Origin: Deltaproteobacteria bacterium
GTDB taxonomy: Bacteria > Desulfobacterota > Syntrophobacteria > Syntrophobacterales > Syntrophobacteraceae
NCBI GenBank assembly: GCA_021777755.1
Contig: JAJYDE010000014.1
Coordinates: 1-64,000, forward strand
Length of the DNA stretch: 64,000 bases
Reading direction: 5' to 3'
In this document: positions 23,522 to 32,686 of the stretch, piece after piece
Layout: each line of letters begins with the position of its first letter
How positions within the stretch are numbered: position 1 is the stretch's first letter
Notes under the pieces: model-generated
What the model was told of the DNA's origin: nothing
Seen by the model: the letters and a program-made list of their open reading frames with translations, nothing else
Databases searched by the model: none
Made by a program: the position numbers and the translations under genes

Positions 23522-24795
23522 GGCTTTGCGGGCGACGAGTGCGATTCGGTCCAGAAAGGATGAAGCAAAAGGGGTCCCTTCTTGTTTTTAACATTTGTTG
23601 AAATCTCCAGCGAGGCGCCCACCCTTAATGGGTAGCGGGGCGGAGGCGGTTGGTCGAGTTCGATCTTTACGGGTATGCGCTGTACGACCTTTATCCAGTT
23701 GCCCGTGGCGTTTTCGGGCGGAATGAGGGAAAAAGCGGCCCCCGTTCCGGCCATGATTCCCACCACCTTGCCTTTGTAGGTATGGCCGGGATAGATGTCG
23801 GCCTCTATGGTGGCGGGCTGGCCCACGCGGACATCTGTGAGCTGGGTCTCCTTGAAGTTCGCCTCCACAAAGATTTCCTTCAAAGGCACCACGGCCATAA
23901 GGGCCTGGCCGGGCTGCACGCGGTCGCCGATTTGGATGTTTTTTTCCGCCACGTAGCCGTCGATGGGCGCGGTGATGGTGCAGTAGGACAGGTGGAGTTT
24001 TGCGGCTTCGAGATCGGCCCTCAGCCTGGCGCACTTGGCCTTGAGCGCCTCGACCTTGTGGAGTTGAACGGGAACCTCCGAGCGCTTGCTTTTTACCCCC
24101 TGGAGCTGAGCATTCATGCGGGCAACCTGTTGGGACGCCGCGGAGAGGGCGGATTTTTCGGCCGCTATCTGTGCATCCAGGCCGCTCACGCGAGCTTTGG
24201 CCGTGTCGTAGGCGGTCTGAGCCTGTTCCTGTTTGCGCTGGGTGCCGGCTCCCGAGGCTGAAAGCTTTGCGAAACGCTCACGGTCGCGGGTGGCCAGGGC
24301 AAGCTGCGCGGCGGCCGCGGCACGGCTTTGCTTCAACTGGTCGATGCCGTGGCGGGTTTGGGTTACCGCATCCATCGAGGCGCCAAGCGCGGCTCGGGCA
24401 GCGGTGACATTGGAGGAGGTGGCCACATTGACCGGGGGTACCAATATTTCGGCCGCTTTGAGAGAAGCCGTGGCCTCGTCGAGCGCGGCCTTCGCCTTTT
24501 CGACCGCGACTTTGTAGTCGGCGGGGTCGAGTTGCACCAGGGGCTGTCCGGTGCGGACGGCAAAGTTGGTGTCAATGAAAACCTTGAGGATCGTCCCGGG
24601 GACCCGCGGGCTGATCATCGCGTTGTTGGCCCTTGCGTAGGCGTCATCGGTGCTTACGCGGTTTCTCAGGAAAAACCACCAATAGATGCCTGTGACAATC
24701 AGCAAGGCGAGCAGAACCGCCGCGCCGATTCTGATTTGCCGAGCCCGTCCGCCCCCAGTCGTGTTTTTGGGTTCTGCAGGTTTTTCGTTCGCCAT
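23518..24795 (-). CDS. emrA: EmrA-like membrane fusion protein
   Basis: A 425-residue HlyD-family adaptor: one N-terminal TM (about 23-43), the ISPRVPGTILKVFIDTNFAV lipoyl half-motif, a long coiled coil (about 100-240) with an Ala-rich hairpin, the second half AKLHLSYCTITAPIDGYVA, and beta-barrel segments. It bridges the EmrB pump to the outer membrane TolC. An Ala/Lys/Arg-rich loop (about 405 on) ends the protein. Operon order TolC-EmrA-EmrB. Confidence 0.92.
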   Translation of the reverse strand: MANEKPAEPKNTTGGGRARQIRIGAAVLLALLIVTGIYWWFFLRNRVSTDDAYARANNAMISPRVPGTILKVFIDTNFAVRTGQPLVQLDPADYKVAVEKAKAALDEATASLKAAEILVPPVNVATSSNVTAARAALGASMDAVTQTRHGIDQLKQSRAAAAAQLALATRDRERFAKLSASGAGTQRKQEQAQTAYDTAKARVSGLDAQIAAEKSALSAASQQVARMNAQLQGVKSKRSEVPVQLHKVEALKAKCARLRADLEAAKLHLSYCTITAPIDGYVAEKNIQIGDRVQPGQALMAVVPLKEIFVEANFKETQLTDVRVGQPATIEADIYPGHTYKGKVVGIMAGTGAAFSLIPPENATGNWIKVVQRIPVKIELDQPPPPRYPLRVGASLEISTNVKNKKGPLLLHPFWTESHSSPAKP

Positions 24796-24813
24796 GCCTT
24801 ATACCTTCCGATG

Positions 24814-26145
24814 CTAATGTAGCGGAACCGCGATCGCTCGTTCCAACTCAGCCTTTGCGATTTCATAGCCGTAGACCGACTGGTAGAAATTGGCGCGACT
24901 TTGCGCCAGGAACACTTCGGAGTTGAGTACATCCAGAAATATCGCCACCTGTTCCTTATACTGCAAGGTGGTGATGCGTTCGTTTTCCCGCGCCTGCTCG
25001 AGGGCCTTCCTGCTTGTGCCTATATTGGCTTTGGCCACCTCCAATTGCTTGAGGGCATCTTCTATCTGAAGATCGATCTTTTGCAAAAGATCGGTACTGC
25101 GCTCCTCGAGTCCTTTCAGGCGGTGGTCCCATTCGAGCACCGACGCCCGGGTCTTGCCCCCCTCGAAAAGATTCCAGTTTACGTTTACTCCGACCGCGGC
25201 GTTGTTGCTGTTGGTGTAGGGGTTGTCGGTGCCCGCGAAATCCTGCCCTTCCCGGTAATACTCGGCAAAGGCCGAAACGTGCGGATAATAGCCGCCAAGC
25301 GCCGCGGTTTTGTAATATTGCGCCTGTTTTATGGATTCTTTGAGCGAAAGGTATTCGGGTCTTTTGGCCAGGGCCATCTCGTAGAGCCGGTCCAGTTGCG
25401 GAATCGGGCTATTGGTTTCCTTGACCGGGGCGAGATCGAGTTTGGTGTCGAGAGCCAGGCCGAGGTACTGGTTGAGCGTGGCGCGAAGAATGGTCAACTG
25501 CTTTTCAGTCCGTCTTTGCCGCTGCACCGCATCGGCCAGCGCCACATCGGCCTTGAGGACGTCGTTTTTTGCCGCCACGCCCTGCTGGTAATTGGCTTCC
25601 GCGTTCTTTTTTTGCACCTCCAGGCTGGTCACATTGTCATGGGCCACCTGGACCAATTTCTTCGCCAAAAGGGTCTGAACGTAAGCCACCCTTACGTCCC
25701 TGGTAAGGTCCAGCCGGGCTTTTTCGAGGCTGCACTTCGAGATCTTCACGCCGGCCTTGCTCGCCTTGTAGTTCGATTCCAGTTGAAAACCGGTAAAAAG
25801 CGGCTGCACGATGTCCACTTCCCACCGGTTGTCGGTTTGCACGGCAAAGGGTATTTGCTGAAAGGCCGTGCCCACAATCGATACAAAGGGCTGATCCTGC
25901 CAGCGCATGAACCTGTAGGAGCCGTCGACTTTTGGGAAAAAACCCGCCCTGGCTTGATTTACCTTTTGGTTGGACACCGAAACATCTTCAAAGGCGGCCT
26001 GGTAGGACTGGTTGTGGGCAAGGGCGAAATCCACGGCCCCCCGCAGGGTGAGGGGACGCACCGGAGGGGCCGGCGCTGTCTCGGCCCGGGCGGAAAAGGG
26101 CGCCGCGAGGCAAAAAAGCAGAAAAATTACGTCTAACCGTTTCAT
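24814..26145 (-). CDS. TolC-family outer membrane efflux protein
   Basis: A 443-residue outer membrane factor with a signal peptide ending near FSARAE and the two-repeat TolC layout (LRGAVDFALAHNQSYQAAFEDV at the start and LYEMALAKRPEYLSLKESI in the middle). It serves the EmrA/EmrB pair encoded next. AGGAGGAG ribosome site; overlaps the HAD gene by 4 nt. It is a different paralogue from the TolC at 16.8-18.1 kb. Confidence 0.9.
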   Translation of the reverse strand: MKRLDVIFLLFCLAAPFSARAETAPAPPVRPLTLRGAVDFALAHNQSYQAAFEDVSVSNQKVNQARAGFFPKVDGSYRFMRWQDQPFVSIVGTAFQQIPFAVQTDNRWEVDIVQPLFTGFQLESNYKASKAGVKISKCSLEKARLDLTRDVRVAYVQTLLAKKLVQVAHDNVTSLEVQKKNAEANYQQGVAAKNDVLKADVALADAVQRQRRTEKQLTILRATLNQYLGLALDTKLDLAPVKETNSPIPQLDRLYEMALAKRPEYLSLKESIKQAQYYKTAALGGYYPHVSAFAEYYREGQDFAGTDNPYTNSNNAAVGVNVNWNLFEGGKTRASVLEWDHRLKGLEERSTDLLQKIDLQIEDALKQLEVAKANIGTSRKALEQARENERITTLQYKEQVAIFLDVLNSEVFLAQSRANFYQSVYGYEIAKAELERAIAVPLH

Positions 26146-26876
26146 CGCTCCTCCTGGCGCCGTTTTTCCAGCAGATCGACCATTGCCTGGAAACTAAGGT
26201 CCGATAGAGATCCGATCACCTTGTCCGCTCCGGTAAGCCGGTCTTCCGGAAACGAGTTGGTAACGGCAATGACCGCAAGGCCAGCCGTTTTTGCCGAATG
26301 GATGCCCGAAGGGGTGTCTTCAATCGCCACGCAGTTGCGCGGCTCGAAGGGTTCCTGCCCGCAATGCGTTCTCAAAAGCTCGATTGCCAGCAGATAAGTC
26401 TCCGGGTCGGGCTTGCTTTTGCGGACATCATCCGCGGTCACAATGGCAAGGAAGCTCTCCCCGAGACCAAGAGAGGATAGAAAAGCGTCCACTTCCCGCC
26501 GCAGGGCGCCCGAGGCCACAGCCAGCGCCACCCCTTCCTCCCGGAGTTCCTTTACCAATTCCACCACTCCCGGAAAACCCGGCGCCCCCCGGGCAATCAG
26601 TTCGGAAAGCGCGGCCGCTTTGGCTTCGACAAGCCTTTGGAGGGAATCGTGGCCAAGTTGCCTGCCGGCTTCCTTGAAGGCGTAAAGGAAAGCATCACGG
26701 TCATCGAAGCCGATGTAGCGTTCGCGGTAGCACTCATAATCGTGCCCCAGGCCAAGCGGGCCGAGCACTTCCTGGAATGCCCGGTAATGCAGCGGTTCGG
26801 TGTCCACAAGGACGCCGTCGCAGTCAAAGATCACCGCTTGAAGGTCGGATTTAGTCTCGGTCAAAAAAATCTCCAT
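26142..26876 (-). CDS. HAD-superfamily phosphatase/phosphoglucomutase-like protein
   Basis: A 244-residue HAD hydrolase with the nucleophile motif IFDCDGVLVDTE (residue 17), an alpha-helical cap, motif II VASGALRRE, Lys in KSKPDPETY and acidic motif IV IEDTPSGIHSAK. Resembles beta-phosphoglucomutase/phosphoglycolate phosphatase types; substrate unknown. It lies 42 nt after tetR and overlaps tolC, so it is in the efflux operon, though with a poor ribosome site. Confidence 0.85.
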   Translation of the reverse strand: MEIFLTETKSDLQAVIFDCDGVLVDTEPLHYRAFQEVLGPLGLGHDYECYRERYIGFDDRDAFLYAFKEAGRQLGHDSLQRLVEAKAAALSELIARGAPGFPGVVELVKELREEGVALAVASGALRREVDAFLSSLGLGESFLAIVTADDVRKSKPDPETYLLAIELLRTHCGQEPFEPRNCVAIEDTPSGIHSAKTAGLAVIAVTNSFPEDRLTGADKVIGSLSDLSFQAMVDLLEKRRQEER

Positions 26877-26918
26877 GCAATGAGCGTTTTTTTTAGCATC
26901 TTTTGCCGCGATAAAACA

Positions 26919-27599
26919 TCACGAATTCAGCCCCCCCTGCTCCGAAGGCGCCTGCGCCGTAAGCGCGCGTATGCCGCCAAGAGAAAAACAGGTGATATGA
27001 TCGGTGATCTGCTCGATCCTCGTCGGATCGAAGCCTCGGGGACGAAGTGCCTCGATCATATGCCGTCCGATATGATGGTGCAAACATTGTCCGACAATAC
27101 TGAATGCGGTGAGAAAGGTCCTGTCGCTTTCTTCGCCCCCCGCCGGCTTTTCTTCGTTGGTCATTTCTCGCACAATGGCCGCCAGATAGGTGTATAGAGG
27201 GCGGATGGAGTATTCCATCACCTCGTCTATAGCCCCGCTTGGTTCGGCAATCTCTTGGGCCAGCAGCTTTCCATGCCAGGCCGGAAGCCCTTCACCCATG
27301 AGGCGCAAAAGAAGAGAGTGAATATAGGCTCGAAGCTTTTCTTCCGGCGTTGCCCGATCGGTCAACCCCAGGTCGGGCGGATACCGGGTGAGCGCAAGTT
27401 TTAACGATTGCCCGAAGATGGCCGCGTAGAGCCCCTTTTTGTCCCTGAAGTGATAATTGACCGAACCGAGGTTGGTGCGGGCGCGCTGGCAAATCTGTCT
27501 TACCGTGGAGGCGCGGTAGCCGTATTGGGCAAACACCTCGCCGGCGGCCTCCATGAGCCTCGTTTTAGTATCCTCTCTATTTTTCGAACTGCCCGCCAT
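26919..27599 (-). CDS. TetR-family repressor (CecR-like)
   Basis: A 226-residue regulator. The N-terminal helix-turn-helix is clear (KTRLMEAAGEVFAQYGYRASTVRQICQRA, then GSVNYHFRDKKGLYAAIF). The C-terminal ligand domain resembles the CecR/DUF1956 group (WHGKLLAQEIAEPSGAIDEV, CLHHHIGR). It leads the HAD-TolC-EmrA-EmrB(-M24) operon, and a palindromic site lies just upstream, which supports autoregulation and control of the efflux genes in response to a small hydrophobic ligand. Confidence 0.9.
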   Translation of the reverse strand: MAGSSKNREDTKTRLMEAAGEVFAQYGYRASTVRQICQRARTNLGSVNYHFRDKKGLYAAIFGQSLKLALTRYPPDLGLTDRATPEEKLRAYIHSLLLRLMGEGLPAWHGKLLAQEIAEPSGAIDEVMEYSIRPLYTYLAAIVREMTNEEKPAGGEESDRTFLTAFSIVGQCLHHHIGRHMIEALRPRGFDPTRIEQITDHITCFSLGGIRALTAQAPSEQGGLNS

Positions 27600-27608
27600 C
27601 GAGAATCC

Positions 27609-27656
27609 GTTTCAAACCGGTCGGAAGAACGTTAGTTTGAAACCATTGTTTCAAAC
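27609..27656 (-). promoter_or_regulatory. TetR operator: palindrome plus a third half-site
   Basis: GTTTGAAAC (27635-27643) and GTTTCAAAC (27648-27656) form a perfect inverted repeat with a 4-bp spacer, the usual TetR operator size. A third GTTTCAAAC copy lies at 27609-27617, 10 bp upstream of the tetR start codon. The placement indicates autorepression; binding itself is inferred. Confidence 0.75.
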
Positions 27657-27735
27657 ACATGTTTCGCCGGATCTTCCACTGTTTTGCCTCTCTTTGTCAA
27701 TAGGGATTCTCTCACCAGGGCTCCTGATAGAGTGG

Positions 27736-28021
27736 GGCAATCCCATGGAAATCATCGAAGAGCTGTAACCCCCCTTTTGCACTTATGGCCAATCCGGCGA
27801 CAATTTCATGCTCTCATTGAAAATATTTTTTTCGATAAATTCAGTTAACAGAGCGATTCGATTAATTTTTCGGAAATATTCGCCCGAAATTAACAGCATG
27901 GAAAAAAAGGGCGAAAAACGAAGGCGAAGACCGCGGCGCGTAAATGGGCGATAGAACGGGGGGGGGAACCGCAAAGCGGCGTCCTGAAGCGGCAACCGGA
28001 AACGGAAAATGCGGGCGGATG
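27736..28021 (+). mobile_element. Relic of a dispersed element, copy B (inverted relative to copy A)
   Basis: Starts with a coding tail (GN-P-M-E-I-I-E-E-L-stop at 27768), then CCCCCCTTTTGC, GGCGACAATTTCATG, an AT-rich block, AAGGGCGAAAAACGAAGGCG, and CCGCAAAGCGGCGTCC, ending near GCGGGCGGATG. All blocks recur on the minus strand in copy A. The tails of the lost coding sequence point outward in both copies, so the lost gene bodies lay on the inner side. No intact transposase remains. Confidence 0.7.
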
Positions 28022-28163
28022 AGTGGGAATTAACTTTAGAAAACCTTCGGTCAAGCCGATTCAAGAGTCAAGCACGGTCATCGATATCGTGGAATCAGGC
28101 GGGAATGTTTTGAATGGAATTGGAACTTTCGTCTTTAACAACCTGACAGGAAAGGTTCAGACC

Positions 28164-28571
28164 ATGGGTGTTCTGGATTGGAGCGAAAAATACAGCGTAA
28201 ACATAAGAGAAATCGACGATCAACACAAAAAGCTGATCTCCATGGTGAATCATCTCAACAGCGCAATGCGCGAGGGCAAAGGCAGAGACGCCCTGGGGAA
28301 AATCCTGGGAGACCTCATTGAATATACTCGAACGCATTTCGCTCATGAAGAACGGCTTATGCATTCCAACGGTTATCCGGATTATGTGGCGCACAAAGCG
28401 AAGCACAAGTGGCTGACCGACAAGGTGGGCGATCTGTCCAAAGAGTATAATGACGGCAAAATCACAATTTCCCTGGAGGTGATGACCTTTCTTCAAGACT
28501 GGGTAAAAAATCACATCATGGGAACGGACAAACAGTACACTCCTTTTCTTAACGGGAAGGGAATTTCATAG
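28164..28571 (+). CDS. Bacteriohemerythrin
   Basis: A 135-residue four-helix oxygen-binding protein with a diiron site: VNIREIDDQHKKLI, THFAHEERLM, AHKAKHKWL and KNHIMGTDKQY supply the His, Glu and Asp ligands. It probably stores or scavenges oxygen in the cytoplasm. The ORF track starts 47 codons early; the ATG at 28164 has AGGAAAGG upstream and gives the normal family start (MGVLDWSEKYSV). Single-gene unit, closed by a strong hairpin. Confidence 0.93.
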   Translation: MGVLDWSEKYSVNIREIDDQHKKLISMVNHLNSAMREGKGRDALGKILGDLIEYTRTHFAHEERLMHSNGYPDYVAHKAKHKWLTDKVGDLSKEYNDGKITISLEVMTFLQDWVKNHIMGTDKQYTPFLNGKGIS

Positions 28572-28633
28572 CGAGCGGGTTGGATTCCCGCGTGGTGCCG
28601 CTTTTCCCAAAAGATGGTGGAAATCGGGATCGG

Positions 28634-28684
28634 CCCTACTCTCAAGAGCGGGCGCCGACCGGGCGCTCGCTCTTGAGAGTAGGG
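28634..28684. terminator. Strong 17-bp perfect hairpin after bacteriohemerythrin
   Basis: CCCTACTCTCAAGAGCG (28634-28650) and its exact reverse complement (28668-28684) enclose a 17-nt loop that can itself pair (GCGCC/GGGCGC). No long T-run follows in either direction. It separates the hemerythrin and malate synthase genes. Confidence 0.65.
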
Positions 28685-28863
28685 TGATATAAAAACCCTG
28701 GGTCAACGTCTTCATAAAACCACTCTTGCCAACAAATGCAGTGGAACATAACTTCTATATCATATTCGAGAATAAAATCAGGGATGCCTTCTCGGCACCC
28801 TGGCGACGCCGGCAAAAACATGGCCGAATCGGCGAATCTTTTGGCGTATGCGGGAGAGAGGCG

Positions 28864-30456
28864 ATGGGAATACGAGGCGGGGGAAGTGAGGCGAAAAGCC
28901 TCGATTATAATCACTACAAGCCGGTCATTTTCGATCCCTCCACGGTGGTTTCACAAGGTTTTCTGGAGTTTTTGCTCCCTTTGCACCAGGAATTCACGCC
29001 GCGGCAGCGGGTATTGGCGGAAAAGCGGCAGAGGGTCCTGGCGCTGGCGCATGAAGGTTTTCTCCCCGATCACCTTCCCCCCTCGGAGGCTACGACCGGG
29101 GAGTGGAAAATCGAGCTTCCCCGGTGGTGCGCGGACCAGAGAAATCAGATGACCGGTCCCTCCGATGACGTGGAGCTTTCGGTGAAGATGCTCAACTCCG
29201 GGGCGCCGGGCGTCATGTTGGACCTGGAAGATTCGATGGCCAACGAGTGGTCGCATGTGATGGTGGGAATTCTAAATATTCTTGCGGCGTTACGAGGGGA
29301 GATCTCCTATTACGACGAAAAGCGTCGCGGGAAGGTGGGGATAAAGCCGGGCAAGACGGTGACATGGGTGCGCCCGAGAGGGTTGCATATGAGTCAGGCG
29401 GGGGTTCTGGCCGACAGGAACGAAAAAATCGCCGCTTCGCTGCTGGATATGGCGGCCGTAGTCTACGGCATAGACCCGGAAGGGTTGAGACATCCGCTTT
29501 CATTTTACATTCCGAAGAGCGAATCGGCCGAAGAGGCCTTCTGGTGGCGGGATGTTTTCCGCGCACTTGCCAGGGCCAAAGGCATGCCCGAGGACTCCAT
29601 CAAGTGCATGGCCCTGGTGGAATCTCACCCCCTGGCCTATCAGATGGAGGAGTTCGCCTTTATCCTGAGAGATCATATTCTGGGGTTGAACCTGGGGCGA
29701 TGGGATTACATGGCGAGCCTCATTCACTTCAACCTCCATGATCCGAAATGGGTCTTGCCCGACCGGAACACCATCCCGCACGACGTGGCATTTTTCCAGC
29801 GGCTTCGCGACCTGATGGTCGATATTTGCCACAGGCGGGGGATGCTTGCCATCGGGGGGATGACCGCCCTGTATCCGAGCAGAACGGATGCCGAGTTAAA
29901 TGAGAGGGCGCTGAGGGTGCTTGCCGAAGACAAGAAAAACGAGGCCGATTGCCTGATGGACGGAGCATGGACGGGACATCCGGATCAAAACCAAATCGCG
30001 GTCGCCCAGTTTCCCTCTCCCAACCAGGGATTTGCCCGCAAGGATTCAAAGGAGCGTTATCTGGATCTCAGGCCCTTGCCGGAGGGTATTGGAAGGATCA
30101 CACTCGAGGGCGTGCGGGCCGCGGCGCGCACGGTGATCAGGTACCGCAACGGAGTGCTGCACGGCAGGGGGGCGAGCCTGCTCGACGGATACATGGAGGA
30201 CCTGGCCACAGACCGCATCTATCGTCTGATGATTGCTCAGCGGGTGCTCCACGGGGAGCGGGTGAAACTTGAGGATGGCGCGGGGGGCTGGATCGCGCCG
30301 ACTCCGGAGCTGGTGGGCAGGATCTTTGACGAGGAACTCGAACGGCTGCTTGACGAACCGGGGCGGGGAAGTGAACCGGCGGAGGCGGCCAAATTGCGTG
30401 AAGCCCGGCTGTTGAGCGAGCGGATGATAGTTGGCAACCGGTTCAACCCGGAATAG
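28864..30456 (+). CDS. aceB: Malate synthase A
   Basis: Condenses glyoxylate with acetyl-CoA to malate, the second step of the glyoxylate shunt. The 530-residue protein has the expected motifs in order: VMLDLEDSMANEW (metal-binding acid), VTWVRPRGLHM (catalytic Arg), GLNLGRWDYM, and DGAWTGHPDQ (catalytic Asp). The ORF track starts 46 codons early; ATG 28864 has GGAGAGAGG upstream and gives the usual length. Followed after 27 nt by isocitrate lyase, so the two form an ace operon. Confidence 0.95.
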   Translation: MGIRGGGSEAKSLDYNHYKPVIFDPSTVVSQGFLEFLLPLHQEFTPRQRVLAEKRQRVLALAHEGFLPDHLPPSEATTGEWKIELPRWCADQRNQMTGPSDDVELSVKMLNSGAPGVMLDLEDSMANEWSHVMVGILNILAALRGEISYYDEKRRGKVGIKPGKTVTWVRPRGLHMSQAGVLADRNEKIAASLLDMAAVVYGIDPEGLRHPLSFYIPKSESAEEAFWWRDVFRALARAKGMPEDSIKCMALVESHPLAYQMEEFAFILRDHILGLNLGRWDYMASLIHFNLHDPKWVLPDRNTIPHDVAFFQRLRDLMVDICHRRGMLAIGGMTALYPSRTDAELNERALRVLAEDKKNEADCLMDGAWTGHPDQNQIAVAQFPSPNQGFARKDSKERYLDLRPLPEGIGRITLEGVRAAARTVIRYRNGVLHGRGASLLDGYMEDLATDRIYRLMIAQRVLHGERVKLEDGAGGWIAPTPELVGRIFDEELERLLDEPGRGSEPAEAAKLREARLLSERMIVGNRFNPE

Positions 30457-30483
30457 TCCGATACTAAGGAGGTTCATATACAT

Positions 30484-31797
<1,314 letters not shown>

Positions 31798-31798
31798 A

Positions 31799-31830
31799 AT
31801 CTTAAACGGGCGTTTGCGCCCGCTTGAGAT
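31799..31830. terminator. Bidirectional terminator between aceA and the SDR gene
   Basis: Core stem CGGGCG-TTTG-CGCCCG extended outward through AA/TT to ATCT/AGAT, between convergent genes with only 42 nt between stop codons. Confidence 0.65.
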
Positions 31831-31839
31831 TCCGGAGTT

Positions 31840-32634
31840 TCATCCTCTGGAGCCAAGGCGCAGACCTCCGTGGATATAGTAGACATCGCCGGCAAGGGAT
31901 TCGTTGCGATAGAGCTCTCCCACCAGGGAGGCGACTTCACTTGGTTCGATCAGCCTTCCGATGGGGACTTGCTCCAGGATCTTGTCGAGTGCGGCCGGGG
32001 GGATTTTTCTTACCATGGAGGTTCCCACGTAGCCGGGGGCCACTGCGACGCAGCGGATTTTCCCGGCCAGGCCGCGACGGAAAAATTCGGCCGTGAGCAC
32101 CTTGGGGAACACCGACATGGCGGCCTTGGAGGATGAATAATTGAGCTGGCCCGCCGTGCCCAGAGACCCGGTCGATGAGATCAGGCATATAAGACCCGCG
32201 CAGTTGTTGTTTATCATCCGTTCGGCGCATTCCCGCACAGTCAAAAAGACCCCGGTCAGGTTGATATCGATTACCGACTGAAACTGCTCCAGGCTCATCT
32301 TTCTGGTCACTTTACCGGTTGCCCCGTCCGGGGACACCATCATGGCGTCCCGGATGATGCCCGCAAACGGTGCGACCAGATTGATCGCACCGAATTCCCG
32401 GATGGCGTAATCGGCCATTTTCGCGCAATCGCTTTCATTTGTGACATCGCAGACGATCGTGCGAATGTTTTGCCGCCATTGGTGCAAATGCTCTTGCGCA
32501 TTTTCCAGAAACTGTTGGGCCACATCGACCAGCAGCACTTTGCCTCCGTTGCCGACCCAGTATTCGGCAAGGCAGAGGCCTATGCCTCCTCCGCCTCCGG
32601 TTATGAGCGCGGTTGAATCCCTGATTTCGAGCAT
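31840..32634 (-). CDS. Short-chain dehydrogenase (FabG/acetoacetyl-CoA reductase-like)
   Basis: A 264-residue classical SDR: ITGGGGGIGLCLA cofactor loop at residue 11, DVTNES, the catalytic Ser in ISSTGS, and the YxxxK motif in LNYSSSKAAM. Located 52 nt downstream of phaC on the same strand, so a likely role is NADPH-dependent reduction of acetoacetyl-CoA to 3-hydroxybutyryl-CoA for polymer synthesis (PhaB-like). Substrate is inferred from context only. Confidence 0.85.
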   Translation of the reverse strand: MLEIRDSTALITGGGGGIGLCLAEYWVGNGGKVLLVDVAQQFLENAQEHLHQWRQNIRTIVCDVTNESDCAKMADYAIREFGAINLVAPFAGIIRDAMMVSPDGATGKVTRKMSLEQFQSVIDINLTGVFLTVRECAERMINNNCAGLICLISSTGSLGTAGQLNYSSSKAAMSVFPKVLTAEFFRRGLAGKIRCVAVAPGYVGTSMVRKIPPAALDKILEQVPIGRLIEPSEVASLVGELYRNESLAGDVYYIHGGLRLGSRG

Positions 32635-32686
32635 CCCTTCTCATCCCTCCTTCCTAAAAGGTTTGCGGCCCGATGCCGCCTCATGA

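Noticed and set aside
24901-26136. 411-residue plus-strand ORF opposite the second TolC
   Set aside because: Antisense shadow of the TolC frame; no motif.
27553-27768. 71-residue plus-strand ORF before copy B
   Set aside because: Same reasoning: its C-terminus is the relic tail and its start overlaps tetR and its operator.
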